The translations under genes were made by a program, and so were the position numbers. Shown piece after piece: positions 1 through 10,070 of a stretch of DNA of 64,000 nucleotides (positions within the stretch are counted from its first letter, which is position 1; each line of letters starts with the position of its first letter). The notes beneath the pieces are model-generated. The model saw only the letters and a list, made by a program, of their open reading frames with translations, was not told the DNA's origin and did not search any database. The stretch is from Anomaloglossus baeobatrachus. Its lineage: Eukaryota > Chordata > Amphibia > Anura > Aromobatidae. Location: assembly GCF_048569485.1 (NCBI RefSeq), contig NC_134356.1, forward strand, positions 96,410,604-96,474,603, read 5' to 3'.

Positions 1-58
1 ATAAGAGCCCATGCCTCTGTGTAGAACGTAAAAATCACTTAATGATATTCACCTAAAC

Positions 59-1752
59 CAGGGGTGGGGAACCTCTGGCCCGCGGGCCGTATGCGGCCCG
101 CGACGACTTTTTCTGCGGCCCCCGGGCTGATTCCGGGGGACTGCAGTGCTGGAGCGGCAGCCGCATCTTGCTGGCTGCTGGCCCTTTAAAACCCCACACA
201 GCGCGTTCAATGCTGAACGCTGCATTTCCTATACCTGAAAGACTACGTCCCCATGCTGGCACTGCCTACGTGAGGACGTGCTTTGTAGGTGGGGTCGGCG
301 TGAGGTGCCCTACAATCAAACAAGAGGATTGACTGCCAATCATCCCCCAGGTCTTACTGTGCCGGGCAGCGCTTTGTGCCCGGCGGCTCCTTGTACCTGG
401 CGGTGGCTCCCTGCACCCGGCGGCTCTCCCTGTGCCCGGCGGTGGCGGCTCCTTGTACCTGGCGGCGGCTCCCTGTACCCGGCGGCTCTCCCTGTGTCAG
501 GCAGCAGCTGCTCTCCTGGCTGCGGCGGCTCTCCCTGTGTCCGGCGGTGGCGGCTCCTTGTACCTGGCGGCGGCTCCCTGTACCCGGCGACTGCGGCGGC
601 TCTCCTTGTGTCCGGCAGCGACTGCTCTCCCGGCTTCGACAGCGGCTCCCTGTGCCCGGTGGCGGCTGCTCTCCCGGCTGTGGCGGCAGCTCCCTGTGCC
701 CGGCGGCGGCGGCTCCCTGTACCTGGCGGCGGCTCCCTGTACCCGGTGGCTACGGCGGCTCTCTCTGTGTCCGGCAGCGGCTGCTCTCCCGGCTTCGACG
801 GCGGCTCCCTGTGCCAGGCGGCGGCAGCTCCCTGTGCCAGGCGGCGGCAGCAGCTCCCTGTGCCAGGCGGCGGCAGCAGCTCCCTGTGCCAGGCGGCGGC
901 AGCAGCTCCCTGTGCCAGGCGGCGGCAGCAGCTCCCTGTGCCAGGCGGCGGCAGCAGCTCCCTGTGCCCGGCAATGGCTCCCTGTACCCGGCGGCAGCTA
1001 CCTGTGCCCGGCGGCGGTGGCCCTCTGCAATCCCCAGTCATCTCTGTGCCCCCTCCCCAGTCTCCCCAGTGATCTCTGTGCCCCGAGCCTGTCCCAGGTC
1101 TGTCTGTGCCTTCAGCCTCTCCCATCCTTCTCTGTGCCATCTGTGCCCGCCAAGCATCCCCCAGGTTTGTCTGTGCCTCCAGCCTCTCCCATCATTCTCT
1201 GTGCCCCCAGGGCTGTCTATGTCCCTCTGGCATCACCCAAGACTGTCTGCCCTTGGCTATGTATATAACCCCAGCAACGTTTGTGCCCCCCAGCTATGTC
1301 TGTGCAACCCAGTGATGTGTATATACCCCCAGTGAAGTATGTACCCCCAGTGACGTCTATGCCCTGCTGCTTACCTAGTGATATATATTCCTCCCAGCCC
1401 TCCCCAGCAATGTTTATGCCCCCCCAGCTATGTCTGTGCTCCCCATCAATGATGTATGTACCCCCCAGTGATGTCTATGCCCCCAGCCTCCCCAGTGATC
1501 TATATTTCTCCCAACCGTCCCCTGTGATGTATATACAGCAGTCCCAGCCAACTCAAATCTGGAAATGCAACAAGATCAACATCACCTAATATTACAGCTG
1601 CACCAAAGAGTAGAAGCTCCAGCCGCCACAGTGAGTTAATTGTTTGACCAAATATATTAGGGTAATTTTCAAGTTGATAGTTTTGTGCGGCCCCCGAAGG
1701 TTGGTAGAAATTTCCAAATGGCCCCTGGCAGAAAAAAGGTTCCCCACCCCTG
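59..1752. mobile_element. hAT non-autonomous transposon with 8-bp target duplication
   Basis: Termini CAGGGGTGGGGAACCT at 59 and AGGTTCCCCACCCCTG ending at 1752 are perfect inverted repeats. The flanks carry the same 8 bp, ACCTAAAC, at 51-58 and 1753-1760. An 8-bp duplication with CAGGGG-type ends is the hallmark of hAT (Charlie-like) elements. The inside is a GC-rich minisatellite and pyrimidine-rich DNA with no transposase. It landed inside the foldback element that surrounds it, so it is the younger of the two. Confidence 0.9.
376..1020. repeat. GC-rich minisatellite inside the hAT element
   Basis: Variants of CTCCCTGTGCCAGGCGGCGG recur throughout. From about 805 to 985 the unit is a regular 25-26 bp; before that, longer mixed units (CTCCCTGTACCCGGCGG and relatives) alternate. 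Long open frames on both strands across this block are a by-product of the repeat and are not called as genes. Confidence 0.85.
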
Positions 1753-2227
1753 ACCTAAACGGTCGCTGCTGTGGAGTTGGGTCATATAGGCTTCTCCGTT
1801 CCCTGGTGCCGGTGCCTCCTCTTTCGGCCATCTTCGTCATCCTTCTGAAGCCTGTGTGCATGACTCTTTCCACGTCCTACACACTTGCCGGTCCCTCGCA
1901 AGCGCAGTACAATACTTTCTGCTCTAAGATCAAAGTGTGTCTGCGCTGGACCACAATGCCGGCGAGTGTGGATGACGTAGGATGCATCATGCACCCCGAC
2001 TTCAGAAGAAGGCGGGCAAAGATGGCTGAAAGAGGAGGCGCTGCACCCGGAGAACGGAGGCGCCAGCTCCACCGCAGCGACCGTTTAGGTGAGTATTATA
2101 AAGTCATTTTTACGTTCTACACAACGGCCTGGGCTCTTATACACAGCATGTTAGAATGCTGTATGTAAGAACCCACTGGTGGGGCTGCAGCTTATAGGCC
2201 CCAAATCTGGTGACAGGTTCCCTTTAA

Positions 2228-2540
2228 CTCCTCCAACAGTCAGTTGGTCAGGGCCCGCATACACATTACTGTCAACCAAACCTGATGGTGCTGGCATGTC
2301 TACCATGGCATGAGATATGGCTTAGTCTTGACAGCTGTGTAGCTATAGTACATTTCTGGATGTTTGCCTAGGAGTCATTATGTGCACACAGGCAGTACAG
2401 GTTATGCAATCCATTGCTATTTCCAGGTTAGTTGTGCACAGATTTACATAATGTGTATGGTATGTACATTAGAAGGTGGATCCTTTACTTACCGAGATAA
2501 TGGATCTAGAAATAATAAATGTATATTTTTTTTTTTACAG
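2228..2540 (+). other. Last intron of VDAC1 (partial)
   Basis: No gene or obvious repeat is seen. The stretch ends in a long T tract followed by ACAG at 2537-2540, a strong 3' splice site in front of the VDAC1 terminal exon. The intron is entered from the left, so its 5' part, if it includes the elements at 1-2223, cannot be bounded here. Confidence 0.6.
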
Positions 2541-2632
2541 GTATCAAATTAACACTTTCCACGCTGCTCGATGGCAAGAACATCAATGGCGGAGGTCACA
2601 AGATGGGCGTAGGACTAGAATTCGAAGCATAA
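2541..2632 (+). CDS. VDAC1: VDAC1 terminal coding exon (mitochondrial outer-membrane porin)
   Basis: After the T-rich acceptor ending at 2540, 92 nt encode the last 30 residues of a voltage-dependent anion channel. With the split first codon they read [20 protein letters not shown] followed by [10 protein letters not shown] and TAA at 2630-2632. This is the final beta-strand region of the 19-strand barrel that carries ATP, ADP and metabolites across the mitochondrial outer membrane. GIKL, LLDGKN and GLEF fit VDAC1 better than VDAC2 (GVKL, LVDGKS, ALELEA) or VDAC3 (GVKL, GFELEA), as I recall those proteins. The exon starts with the last two bases of a codon, so the upstream intron is phase 1. 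The frame is intact, the splice site is good and an orthologous-looking 3' UTR follows, which argues for the real gene rather than a retrocopy. The rest of the gene lies left of the window. Confidence 0.88.
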
Positions 2633-3465
2633 CCGATCTCACTCCACACCAGATTGTTGTCCGATGTTCTGCAGCATAGATATCCTAAGAATCTAGTGTA
2701 CCTTTGTAATGTCCTGTGTCCTGGATGCAAACAACCTTCTGTGTCAATGACAAGTGTTTCCAAAGGGAAAACGAGAGTCACTCTGCTTTCAAGTGTTATT
2801 GCTATGGATTGCCAGACAGAGGAATACACTTTAGGGAGCAGATTTTGCTACTCCCAGGAAAAGTATGAAATACTTCATAGCTGCTCATTTCTACCATGCT
2901 TGTTAGACTGGAAGGTGTTGTTTGCCTTTTATACCAGAGTAGTTCTAAAATTATATTGAAAGATAAAAACACTATAATATATTTTAGATTATTCAATTCT
3001 GTATCTCAGCGTAGCGTCATCAGGTTCCTACATTGGGAAAAGGGATTTTAAGTTGTGATCAACCATCCAATGTCACAACGAGAAACTTCACAAGTATTTC
3101 ACGGACTGTTCTAGTCTTATATGGCAGTCGTCTGACGTTACAAATGTTGTCCATAGACCATCTTAAGGTATTTTTGTGTCTTACATTTTTGCACATTGTG
3201 TTTCCCTTCCTTGACACTACTACAGGAAAGCTTGAAAGAGCCATATGCAAGGGAAGAGACATTGTTCCTCAAGTTCTCACAGTGATGTCCCAAGTATCCA
3301 CTGTTCAAAAGACTTTTACTACGTTTATTTCCGGCACCATTTTTTCCATTTTTGCTTTTTTTTAGCAACCGATCCATGTAGTGTCTTCCATTTTGTGAAA
3401 CTAGACTCCCCCTATATGCTGTATGCAACATCCACTCAAATAAATCCCAAATATGACATTGGTGT
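2633..3465 (+). other. VDAC1: VDAC1 3' UTR
   Basis: Two stretches resemble the mammalian VDAC1 3' UTR as I remember it: TGCAGCATAGATATCCTAAG at about 2672 soon after the stop, and GTCTTCCATTTTGTGAAACT at about 3382 shortly before the poly(A) signal. The region is free of recognisable repeats, which fits a transcribed, constrained sequence. The 3' end is inferred as some 15-25 bases past the AATAAA at 3439. Confidence 0.65.
3439..3444 (+). promoter_or_regulatory. VDAC1: VDAC1 poly(A) signal AATAAA
   Basis: Canonical AATAAA, about 800 bases after the VDAC1 stop, with a GT-rich stretch (TTGGTGTGATGAGTGTA) just downstream as expected for a cleavage site. Confidence 0.65.
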
Positions 3466-3721
3466 GATGAGTGTATTTTTTGCTGTCATGATAACTGCAG
3501 TGTACTGTTTTATGTTAACGGCTGAATAAGAAGAGACATTGACCCGAGCTTTGTTGAGTGGGATTACTGAAAATTACAGAAAAATCTCTTAGTAAATTAC
3601 TTTCAAGATGTCTCTTGAGCAGCTCACAGCGCCGATGTCTCCTTACTTCCTGTTTCTGGCAGGGTGGGCTCTCCTCCTTGAGTGACAGCGCTGGCGAGTA
3701 ACAGAACTGGAGTATTACAGT

Positions 3722-3976
3722 AGTAATAATATAATATTTATTCACTTATATAGCTCTATTTATTCCACAGCACTTTACATACATTGGCAACACTGTCCCA
3801 ATTTGGGCTCACAACATAAATTCCCTATCTGTATGTCTTTGGAGTGTGGGAGGAAACCCACACAAACACGGGGAGAACATACAAACTCCTTGCAGGTGTT
3901 GTTCTTGGTGGGATTTGAACCCAGGACCCCAGCACTGCAAGACTACAGTGCTAACCACATAGCCACCGTGCTGCCC
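3722..3976 (-). mobile_element. tRNA-derived SINE (HE1/V type), near full length
   Basis: On the - strand it starts GGCAGCACGGTGGC, has a degenerate tRNA head with box B-like GGGTTCAAATCC, a central body with CGTGTTTGTGTGGGTTTCC and CTCCCACACTCCAAAGACAT, and an L2-like tail of the AGCTATATAAGTGAATAAAT type. The body matches the HE1/V-SINE superfamily as I know it from fish. Two further copies lie at 28537 and 46098. Confidence 0.8.
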
Positions 3977-3993
3977 TAGCTACAGTAGTAGTA

Positions 3994-4930
3994 CTATATA
4001 TACTCGTGTATAAGCCAACATTTTCAGCACATTTGTTTATGCTGAAAAAGCTCCCCTTGGCTTCTACTCCGTGTCCTCTTACCTGCTTCTTGCGCACCGC
4101 TGACACATAAACCCCTCGATGATCTTGCGCGGTACACTGGGCCGAGGTTTATGTCACTACTATATTTCAGTTAAATAATTTGCGGCGCCGCAAATAATTC
4201 AACTGAAGTAAATAAAGCGCTGACAGCAGCCCCCTGCACCTGCCATGATCATCGAGCAGTCTCTGTGCCTACAGTCCGCAGGAAGCAGGTAAGAGGACAC
4301 CTAGGGAACAGAGGACAGGTGAGAAGAATTATTTGTGTGTGTATGTGAGCAACAGTATAATAGGGGGACAAGAAGGGGACCAGTATGAGGACACTACTAA
4401 TGGATGGGCACATTACTACAGGGCACAATGATGGGCACATTACTACAGGGCACAAGATTGGTCATATTACTACAGGGCACAAGGTTGGGCACATTACTAC
4501 AGGGCACAAGGTTGGGCACATTACTACAGGGCACAAGATTAGGCACATTACTACAGGGCACAAGATTGGACACATTACTACAGGGCACAATGATGGGCAC
4601 ATTACTACAGGGCACAAGGATGGGCACATTACTACAGGGCACAAGGATGGGCACATTACTATAGGGGACAAGGTTGAGGCACACTACTACAGGGGACAAT
4701 GATGGGGCACATTATTACAGGGTACAAGGTTGGGGCACATTACTACAGGGGACAAGGATGGGGCACATTACATTTTATTGGTATCTATTTTTATTTTTTA
4801 AATTTCCCAATAGCTGTTGCATTTCCCACCCTAGGCTTATACTCAAGTCTATCAGTTTTCCCAGATTTTTTGTGGTAAAATTAGGTGCCTTGGCTTATTT
4901 TCGGGATGGCTTATACTCGAGTATATACGG
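3994..4930. mobile_element. Mariner-type MITE (TA target) with internal minisatellite
   Basis: Left end CTATATATACTCGTGTATAA and right end ...CTTATACTCGAGTATATACGG are inverted repeats, and TA flanks both sides (3992-3993, 4931-4932). No transposase. The CCGTATA-type end is shared with the MITEs at 5713 and 13895, which suggests one broad Tc1/mariner group. Confidence 0.75.
4405..4770. repeat. 27-bp minisatellite
   Basis: About 13 copies of a 27-bp unit built on GGGCACATTACTACAGGGCA plus CAAGGTT, drifting to 28-29 bp at the right end. It lies wholly inside the MITE at 3994. Frames open in both directions across it are repeat artefacts. Confidence 0.9.
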
Positions 4931-4932
4931 TA

Positions 4933-5710
4933 TATAGCTTAGCACAAGTGCTGCTATAACACATTCAGCCATAATTGGTAGATTAAACCAATGACCCAAA
5001 AAGAATATAAAAAAACAAAAAGGTGAGTTTTTATACCTTGCTTCTGCTCATTTATTACTACAGAGGAATTACAAAATAAAAAATGGCCACTCTAATTTGG
5101 ATAAATTACAAAGACCTGCTGTATGTATCACAACCCTAAAAAAAAGAAAAAGAAACTGAATAAGTAAAACAATATATTAATAAAAGTAGACTAAGAAACA
5201 AAAATGTAAATCCAGCTTATAATGTAATTTTTGTTCCTCTGGTCATCAAGGCCCAGTCATGAAGGGGTTAACCTTGCTGAATCTTTTTGTTCTCAGGGAA
5301 GGTAGGTCATCATCTGCAGCTTATTTTCCCCTTCCCATACAGAACACACGCTTGGTCGGATGTGTATTTGTACTGGTAGAAAGAGAGAGCTGTTGGCTGG
5401 ATGGGCATTTAGCTCACGGGCATCTACTGTGTATGTCCATCCTAGGATACAGGAAATAGTAAACATCAAACTGATCTATTTTCTGTTTTTTTAGGATATT
5501 TTTTATGGTAATAGTTGCATAAAAAAAAAAATTGGCACCAAAAAGTTTAAAAAATTTGTTTAGAATGAAATATGCCAATAACCTCTTTAGAGCAGATTGG
5601 AACTCCAGTGCCACCTATTGGAAGTATCAAACCTAAAAGTAATTATTGACCCTTTAAAAGGGATCACATTTTTTTTTTTTTTGTAATATTTTTTGATATT
5701 ATTTTCAATA
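4933..5710. other. AT-rich DNA without a recognisable gene
   Basis: I see only A/T-rich intergenic sequence with short oligo-A runs and one GAAGGGGTTAA-like fragment near 5258. No coding region, RNA gene or bounded element is supported. Confidence 0.5.
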
Positions 5711-5712
5711 TA

Positions 5713-6897
5713 CCGTATTTTGAGCTTTATAAGACGCACTTTTGTTCCCCCAAATTTTGGGGGAAAGTAGGGGGTGCGTCTTATAAGCCGAATATACGGG
5801 GGGAGGGGGGGTATATATATACACACTGCAGGGTCCGGGGGAGGTGGGCAGCAGCTCTGGAAGGCTGCTGGGTGCAGGTGAACGCTGCGGGCGGCAGCGT
5901 TAGATCTCCTGCTCCCGCTCATATAATATGCACAGCTGCTGTCCATCACCGTGGTGCTGAAACCGCACCACAGTGACGGGCTGGGGGAGCGATGCATATT
6001 ATATGAGCTTGCGCCCCCTGTGTTAGATATGGCCCCCATACTGCTGCTCATCCTAAAATAAAAAAGCTTTACTTACCCCCTCCAGCGTTTCTCCCCTGTG
6101 TCCCTGCTTCCACTGTGATCAGGCAGGCACGCAGCGATGATCTCACTCTGCTGTGCCGATCACATGACCGGTACCAAGAACCAGGAAGTGGCGGAACAGA
6201 AGCACGGAGGGAGACAGGAGGGAGATCAACGCTGCGGGAGGTAAGGAAAGAGTGTTTTATTTTACTATGGGCAGCAGCATGGGGGCGATATCTAACACAG
6301 GGGAACGTGTGCAATCCATAGGGGGCCATAGGCAGCACAGGGGAACGTATGCAATCCATAGGGGGCCATAGGCAGCAAAGGGGAATGTGTGCAATCCATA
6401 GGGGGGCCATAGGCAGCACAGGGGAACGTGTGAAATCCATAGGGGGGCCATAGGCAGCACAGGGGAACGTGTGCAATCCATAGGGGGCCATAGGCAGCAC
6501 AGGGGAATGTGTGCAATCCATAGGGGGCCACAGGCAGCACAGAGGGACGTGTGCAATCCATAGGGGGCCATAAGCAGCACAGAGGGACGTGTGCAATCCA
6601 TAGGGGGCCATAGGCAGCACAGGGAACGTGTGCAATCCATAGGGGGCCATAGCCAGCACAGGGGAACGTGTGCCAGTACAAGGGGGCTATATTCAATATA
6701 AGGGGGCCATATCCAGATTAAGGGGGCTAATTTTAGGATGGGGGGGCTATGAGGGACATATACTCTATATGATTTGTTAGACGGACACTGACATTATAAG
6801 ATGGACCCCATTTAACATTAAAAAAATTCTCTTTTCCTTCACCAAATTTGGGGGTGCGTCTTATAATCAGGTGCGTCTTATAAAGCGAAAAATACGG
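5713..6897. mobile_element. Mariner-type MITE (CCGTATTTT ends, TA target) with minisatellite
   Basis: Left end CCGTATTTTGAGCTTTATAA and right end ...TTATAAAGCGAAAAATACGG are inverted; TA flanks at 5711-5712 and 6898-6899. A second inverted AAGACGCAC/GTGCGTCTT pair lies inside the ends. No transposase. Same family as 13895-14500, but twice as long because of its internal array. Confidence 0.85.
6300..6690. repeat. 40-bp minisatellite inside the MITE
   Basis: Just under ten copies of a 40-bp unit containing GGGGAACGTGTGCAATCCAT and AGGGGGCCATAGGCAGCACA. Units differ by single bases and one or two indels. The long - strand frames here repeat a short peptide and are not genes. Confidence 0.9.
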
Positions 6898-6959
6898 TAA
6901 ATGAAATGTAATATTTTAACCTTTTTTTTGCAGTCAATGGGGGCTGCCATTTTTATTTG

Positions 6960-7330
6960 TTGGTGTCTACGTGTTTGAGCACAACACTTACTGGGAATAC
7001 AGCAGCCCCAGGCCATTGGAGACTGCAGTCAGTGTTCTGCGGCATTTCCTACACTGTGGCTGCCCAGCTATGAACAGGATACACCATATCACCAGCCACA
7101 GCGCTGCTGCGCCGGCTAAACCCAGGACCTTTATCCTCAAGGTATTATTTTCCAACACTTTAATTCACTCAACTTCCATATCCCAGGCACCCATCTTTAA
7201 GCAACTCTTGACGAAGACCCAGGTGGGGTCGAAACGTCGAATGACTTCACAGTCGCTTCAATAAATTTGATTTTTTTTGCATTACAATCAATCAGTGCAG
7301 TGAAATTATTCTTTTTCTTGAACCAGCTAT
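6960..7330 (+). mobile_element. Penelope-like element fragment, 3' terminal part
   Basis: The block ends with a hammerhead-like core (see 7206-7242), a CAATAAA at about 7259 and a short T/A tail, an order typical of PLE terminal repeats. No reverse-transcriptase sequence is attached, so this is a short or eroded copy. Its left limit is not sharp. Confidence 0.5.
7206..7242 (+). ncRNA. Hammerhead-ribozyme-like core in PLE terminal repeat
   Basis: TTGACGA at about 7208 is followed by a perfect 5-bp stem GACCC/GGGTC and then GAAAC. The consensus core is CTGANGA-stem II-GAAAC, so the first core base is T here instead of C. PLE terminal repeats are known to carry such minimal hammerheads. Self-cleavage of this copy is doubtful because of that change. 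Confidence 0.5.
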
Positions 7331-7558
7331 GAACTGGGCAATCACCCTTAGTTATCCAGTTCACAGCTGAGGGGGAACCAGACGCCATTTTATTGTATAA
7401 AGCCAACAGGTCATCCGACCAATAATAGCAAGTCTTGTAAAAACATAAATGTAAAAAGAAATGACTGTTACTTAACTATATTAAAATAGATCTGTATTGC
7501 AACAATTTTTTTACATGTGTATTAATAAGATAAAAATATTATGGGAGTGAGCAACAAT

Positions 7559-7595
7559 GCGCATTTCACCAGTTTTACTGGCTTCTTCTAGCTGC
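7559..7595 (-). ncRNA. Degenerate hammerhead-like core, minus strand
   Basis: Read on the - strand: CTAGAAGA, then a perfect stem GCCAGT-AAA-ACTGGT, then GAAAT. It has the hammerhead layout with changes in both core strands. It sits just left of the MITE at 7615 and faces a similar + strand motif (GCCTGCTTAAACAGTGAAAC) at 8193, so two PLE ends seem to oppose each other here. Confidence 0.35.
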
Positions 7596-7614
7596 CAAAT
7601 AATTTATAGTGTAA

Positions 7615-8180
7615 AGCGGGCTTTACACGCTGTGACATCGCTAGCCGATGCTAGCGATAGCGAGCGTGATAGCACCCGCCCCTATCGTTATGCCGATATT
7701 TGGTGATCGCTGCCGCAGCGAACATTATCGCTACGGCAGCGTCACACGCACTTACCTGGTTGTCGTCGTCGCTGTGACTGCCGAACAATCCCTCCCTCAA
7801 GGGGGAGGTGCGTTCGGCGTCACTAAGCGTCCGGCCAATCAAAGCTGAGGGGCGGAGATGAGCGGGACGAACATCCCGCCCACCTCCTTCCTCATTGCTG
7901 GCGTGTGGCAGGTAAGCAGAGGTTCCTCGTTCCTGCGGCGTCACATGTAGTGATGTGTGCTGCCGCAGGGACGAGGATCAACTTCGTCCACGCGACAGCA
8001 GCGATATTTGAGAATGGACCCCCATGTCAACGAGGAGCGATTTTGGATGTTTTTGCAATGATCCAAAATCACTCCTAGGAGTCACACACAACGAGATTGC
8101 TACAGCGGCTGCATGTGCGTCACAAAATCCGTGACCCCAACGAGATTTCTGTAGCGATCTCGTAGCGTGTAAAGCCCGCT
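7615..8180. mobile_element. Harbinger-like MITE, AGCGGGCTTTACACGC family
   Basis: Ends AGCGGGCTTTACACGCT and AGCGTGTAAAGCCCGCT are perfect inverted repeats. TAA precedes and TTA follows, in keeping with a 3-bp TWA target, although the two are not identical. The body has the CGCTACGGCAGC and ACATCCCGCCCACCTCC segments seen in the GGGGTACTTTGC family at 30324 and 56773, so these MITEs are related. Confidence 0.75.
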
Positions 8181-8221
8181 TTAGCTGCCAAATAAGCCTG
8201 CTTAAACAGTGAAACGCACGT

Positions 8222-9529
8222 TGGGGCACAGTCCTGAAGGAAAGAAAGATACCATACCCAGCCATGTGCAGTTAATGCAGTGAAAGAACAGTGTGTACCT
8301 AAATATAAGCAGTACTGCCTGATCACTCTTTTTTCCCTACTCTCTTTCCCTGTGGAGCTTTATATTAATTTTAAGGTACGTCTGTTATTGGCCATTCTCT
8401 GGTGAAAGATTCTTGTTACACGATTCCGTCCGCGTTTCTGCAACAAAATCTGTAATGGTTTTTGCCCCAACGGATTATTCTCCTGCAGACATATCCTAAA
8501 TTTCAGGTCAGATATGCTCTCAAATTGGTGTGGATTTTGCAGATGAATGTGATTAGGGTTTGCTAAACTGTACTGCAGTTTATTGCAGATTTTCAGTGCA
8601 CGGCCTAAATCTGCATTCAGTTTTACATGGGTTCAAATCGACATATGAATATCAAGATTGACCTTCTCTGACCTTCCTTTGCAGAGGAATGTGAAACAAA
8701 TCACTGCACAGCTAAAAGATTTGTCTGGCCTCCGATTACAAATCTGCAGTCACTTTATATGACTGCAGACTTGTGAATCCTCACATTGTGGGCACAGCAA
8801 GCTTCTCTGTGATCTGTATACTTCTGGCCACATTCCAACTAGACTTTATCAGGCCTTGCTCAATACAGTTGCGTTGAGCGAGGCTGCGCCCATCTGGTCG
8901 GTACATGACCGCATGTAGGCAAACCACATATTTTTGCTCATATAACCTCCTGAAGAGTCCTCATAGTGCGCAATGAGAGGCTGCAGACTTGTAGCCTTAG
9001 CCTAGACATCACCTTTAAGGCCCATTTATGAAGGATGATTATTGGGAACGAGCACTTTCCTGATTATCTGTCTACGTGAACAGCATTTCTCCAATGAATC
9101 GTCAAGCACATGTGTTGCCGAAAAACTGATATGCTATCTGGGTTGCCAACCATTCATAAATTTATGGACAGTCCTTAAAACCTCGATGCACTGTCCGTTT
9201 TGTTTTGTTTTTTTCAATTTATGTGGTTTGTACTAAAGAGGCCGCCATCTGCAGTACAAGCTGGACCATACCGTAAGCAAAATTATGTTGCCGCAAGGAG
9301 AGAGGATCCTCCAATACCACCAAGTGCACCAGGGCTACATTTGAATCTTCTGCCTAGAAGCCTTCAGTGTTGGAGCTGCCTGTGCCTGGTGAGCATAATC
9401 TGTGTGTATCTGTCTTCTGGCTCATACACAGCGCCAAACAGTATATGCATGTCTACAATATATCCTGTATTAATGTATGTGTGTGCTTACCATATGTATA
9501 TAGTGTGGATCTGTATATACTATATGTAG
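8222..9529. other. Old interspersed-repeat DNA, no supported gene
   Basis: 8740-9020 is a weak, rearranged relative of the inverted-repeat element at 12121 (shared GCAGACTTGTGAATCC and TTCTGGCCACATTCCAACTA). The rest is not recognised. One open stretch at about 9240-9392, ending before CTGGTGAGCA, could encode a short proline-rich peptide, but I cannot assign it and do not call it as an exon. Confidence 0.4.
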
Positions 9530-10055
9530 CTTGTATCCTCTCTATTATATAAACAGCCTGTACTCCCTATTTTTTATATACAGCCAGCAGCCTGTATCCT
9601 CTATAATATATACACACAGCAGCCCGCTGTATATTCTATTTACACAGCCATAAGCCTGTATCCTCTATATTATACAGTATATACAGCCATCAGCCTGTAT
9701 CCTATATTTTATATATACGGTACTCATCCAGCAGCCTGTATTCTCTGTATCATATACACAGCCAGTGTCCTCTATATTATGTATATATTATCAGTCAGCA
9801 GACTGTATACACAGCCTGTATCCTCTATATTATATGTATGCAGCCAGCAGCCTGTGTCCTCTATATTATACAGTATATACAGCTATCAGCCTGTATCCTA
9901 TATTTTATATATACTCATCCAGCAGCCTGTATTCTTTGTATCATATACGCAGCCAGCATCCTCTGTATTATATATATAATCAGTCAGCAGACTGTATGCA
10001 CAGCCTGTATCCTTTATATTATATGTAGGCAGCCAGCAGCCTTTGTCCTCTATAC
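9530..10055. repeat. Diverged AT-rich tandem repeat (CAGCCTGTATCCTCTATATT)
   Basis: The phrase CAGCCTGTATCCTCTATATT recurs at irregular 35-65 bp spacing with TATATA spacers. The array resumes at 11422 on the far side of the long-inverted-repeat element, so that element split it. Confidence 0.8.
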
Positions 10056-10070
10056 TATATATACATGTAG

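Larger units (their letters stand above)
1..2223. mobile_element. Inverted-repeat TTAA-target element, right part, split by a hAT element
   Basis: Bases 1-58 plus 1761 to about 1850 read as the reverse complement of about 1985-2130 (for example GTAGAACGTAAAAA near 21 against TTTTTACGTTCTAC near 2105), so this is a foldback element whose left end lies outside the window. The right end, ...GACAGGTTCCC at 2223, is followed by TTAA (2224-2227), the target of piggyBac-type elements. No transposase is visible, so it is a non-autonomous copy. The piggyBac assignment is an inference from the TTAA only. Confidence 0.5.

Noticed and set aside
278-1335. Several long open frames on both strands (Pro/Ala/Cys-rich on +, Gly/Arg-rich on -)
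   Set aside because: They are shadows of the GC-rich minisatellite inside the hAT element; peptide repeats follow the DNA unit and no domain is present.
2541-2632. VDAC1 exon as part of a processed pseudogene
   Set aside because: The sequence 5' of the exon is intron-like with a T-rich tract and AG, not upstream VDAC1 coding sequence, and the frame is intact.
4385-4702. Open frames rich in GHITTG or NVPNLVPCS repeats
   Set aside because: Translations of the 27-bp array, open in several frames at once because 27 is a multiple of three.
6069-6696. Long - strand frames with PYGLHTFPCAAYG repeats
   Set aside because: Translations of the 40-bp minisatellite in a MITE; no homology or start context.
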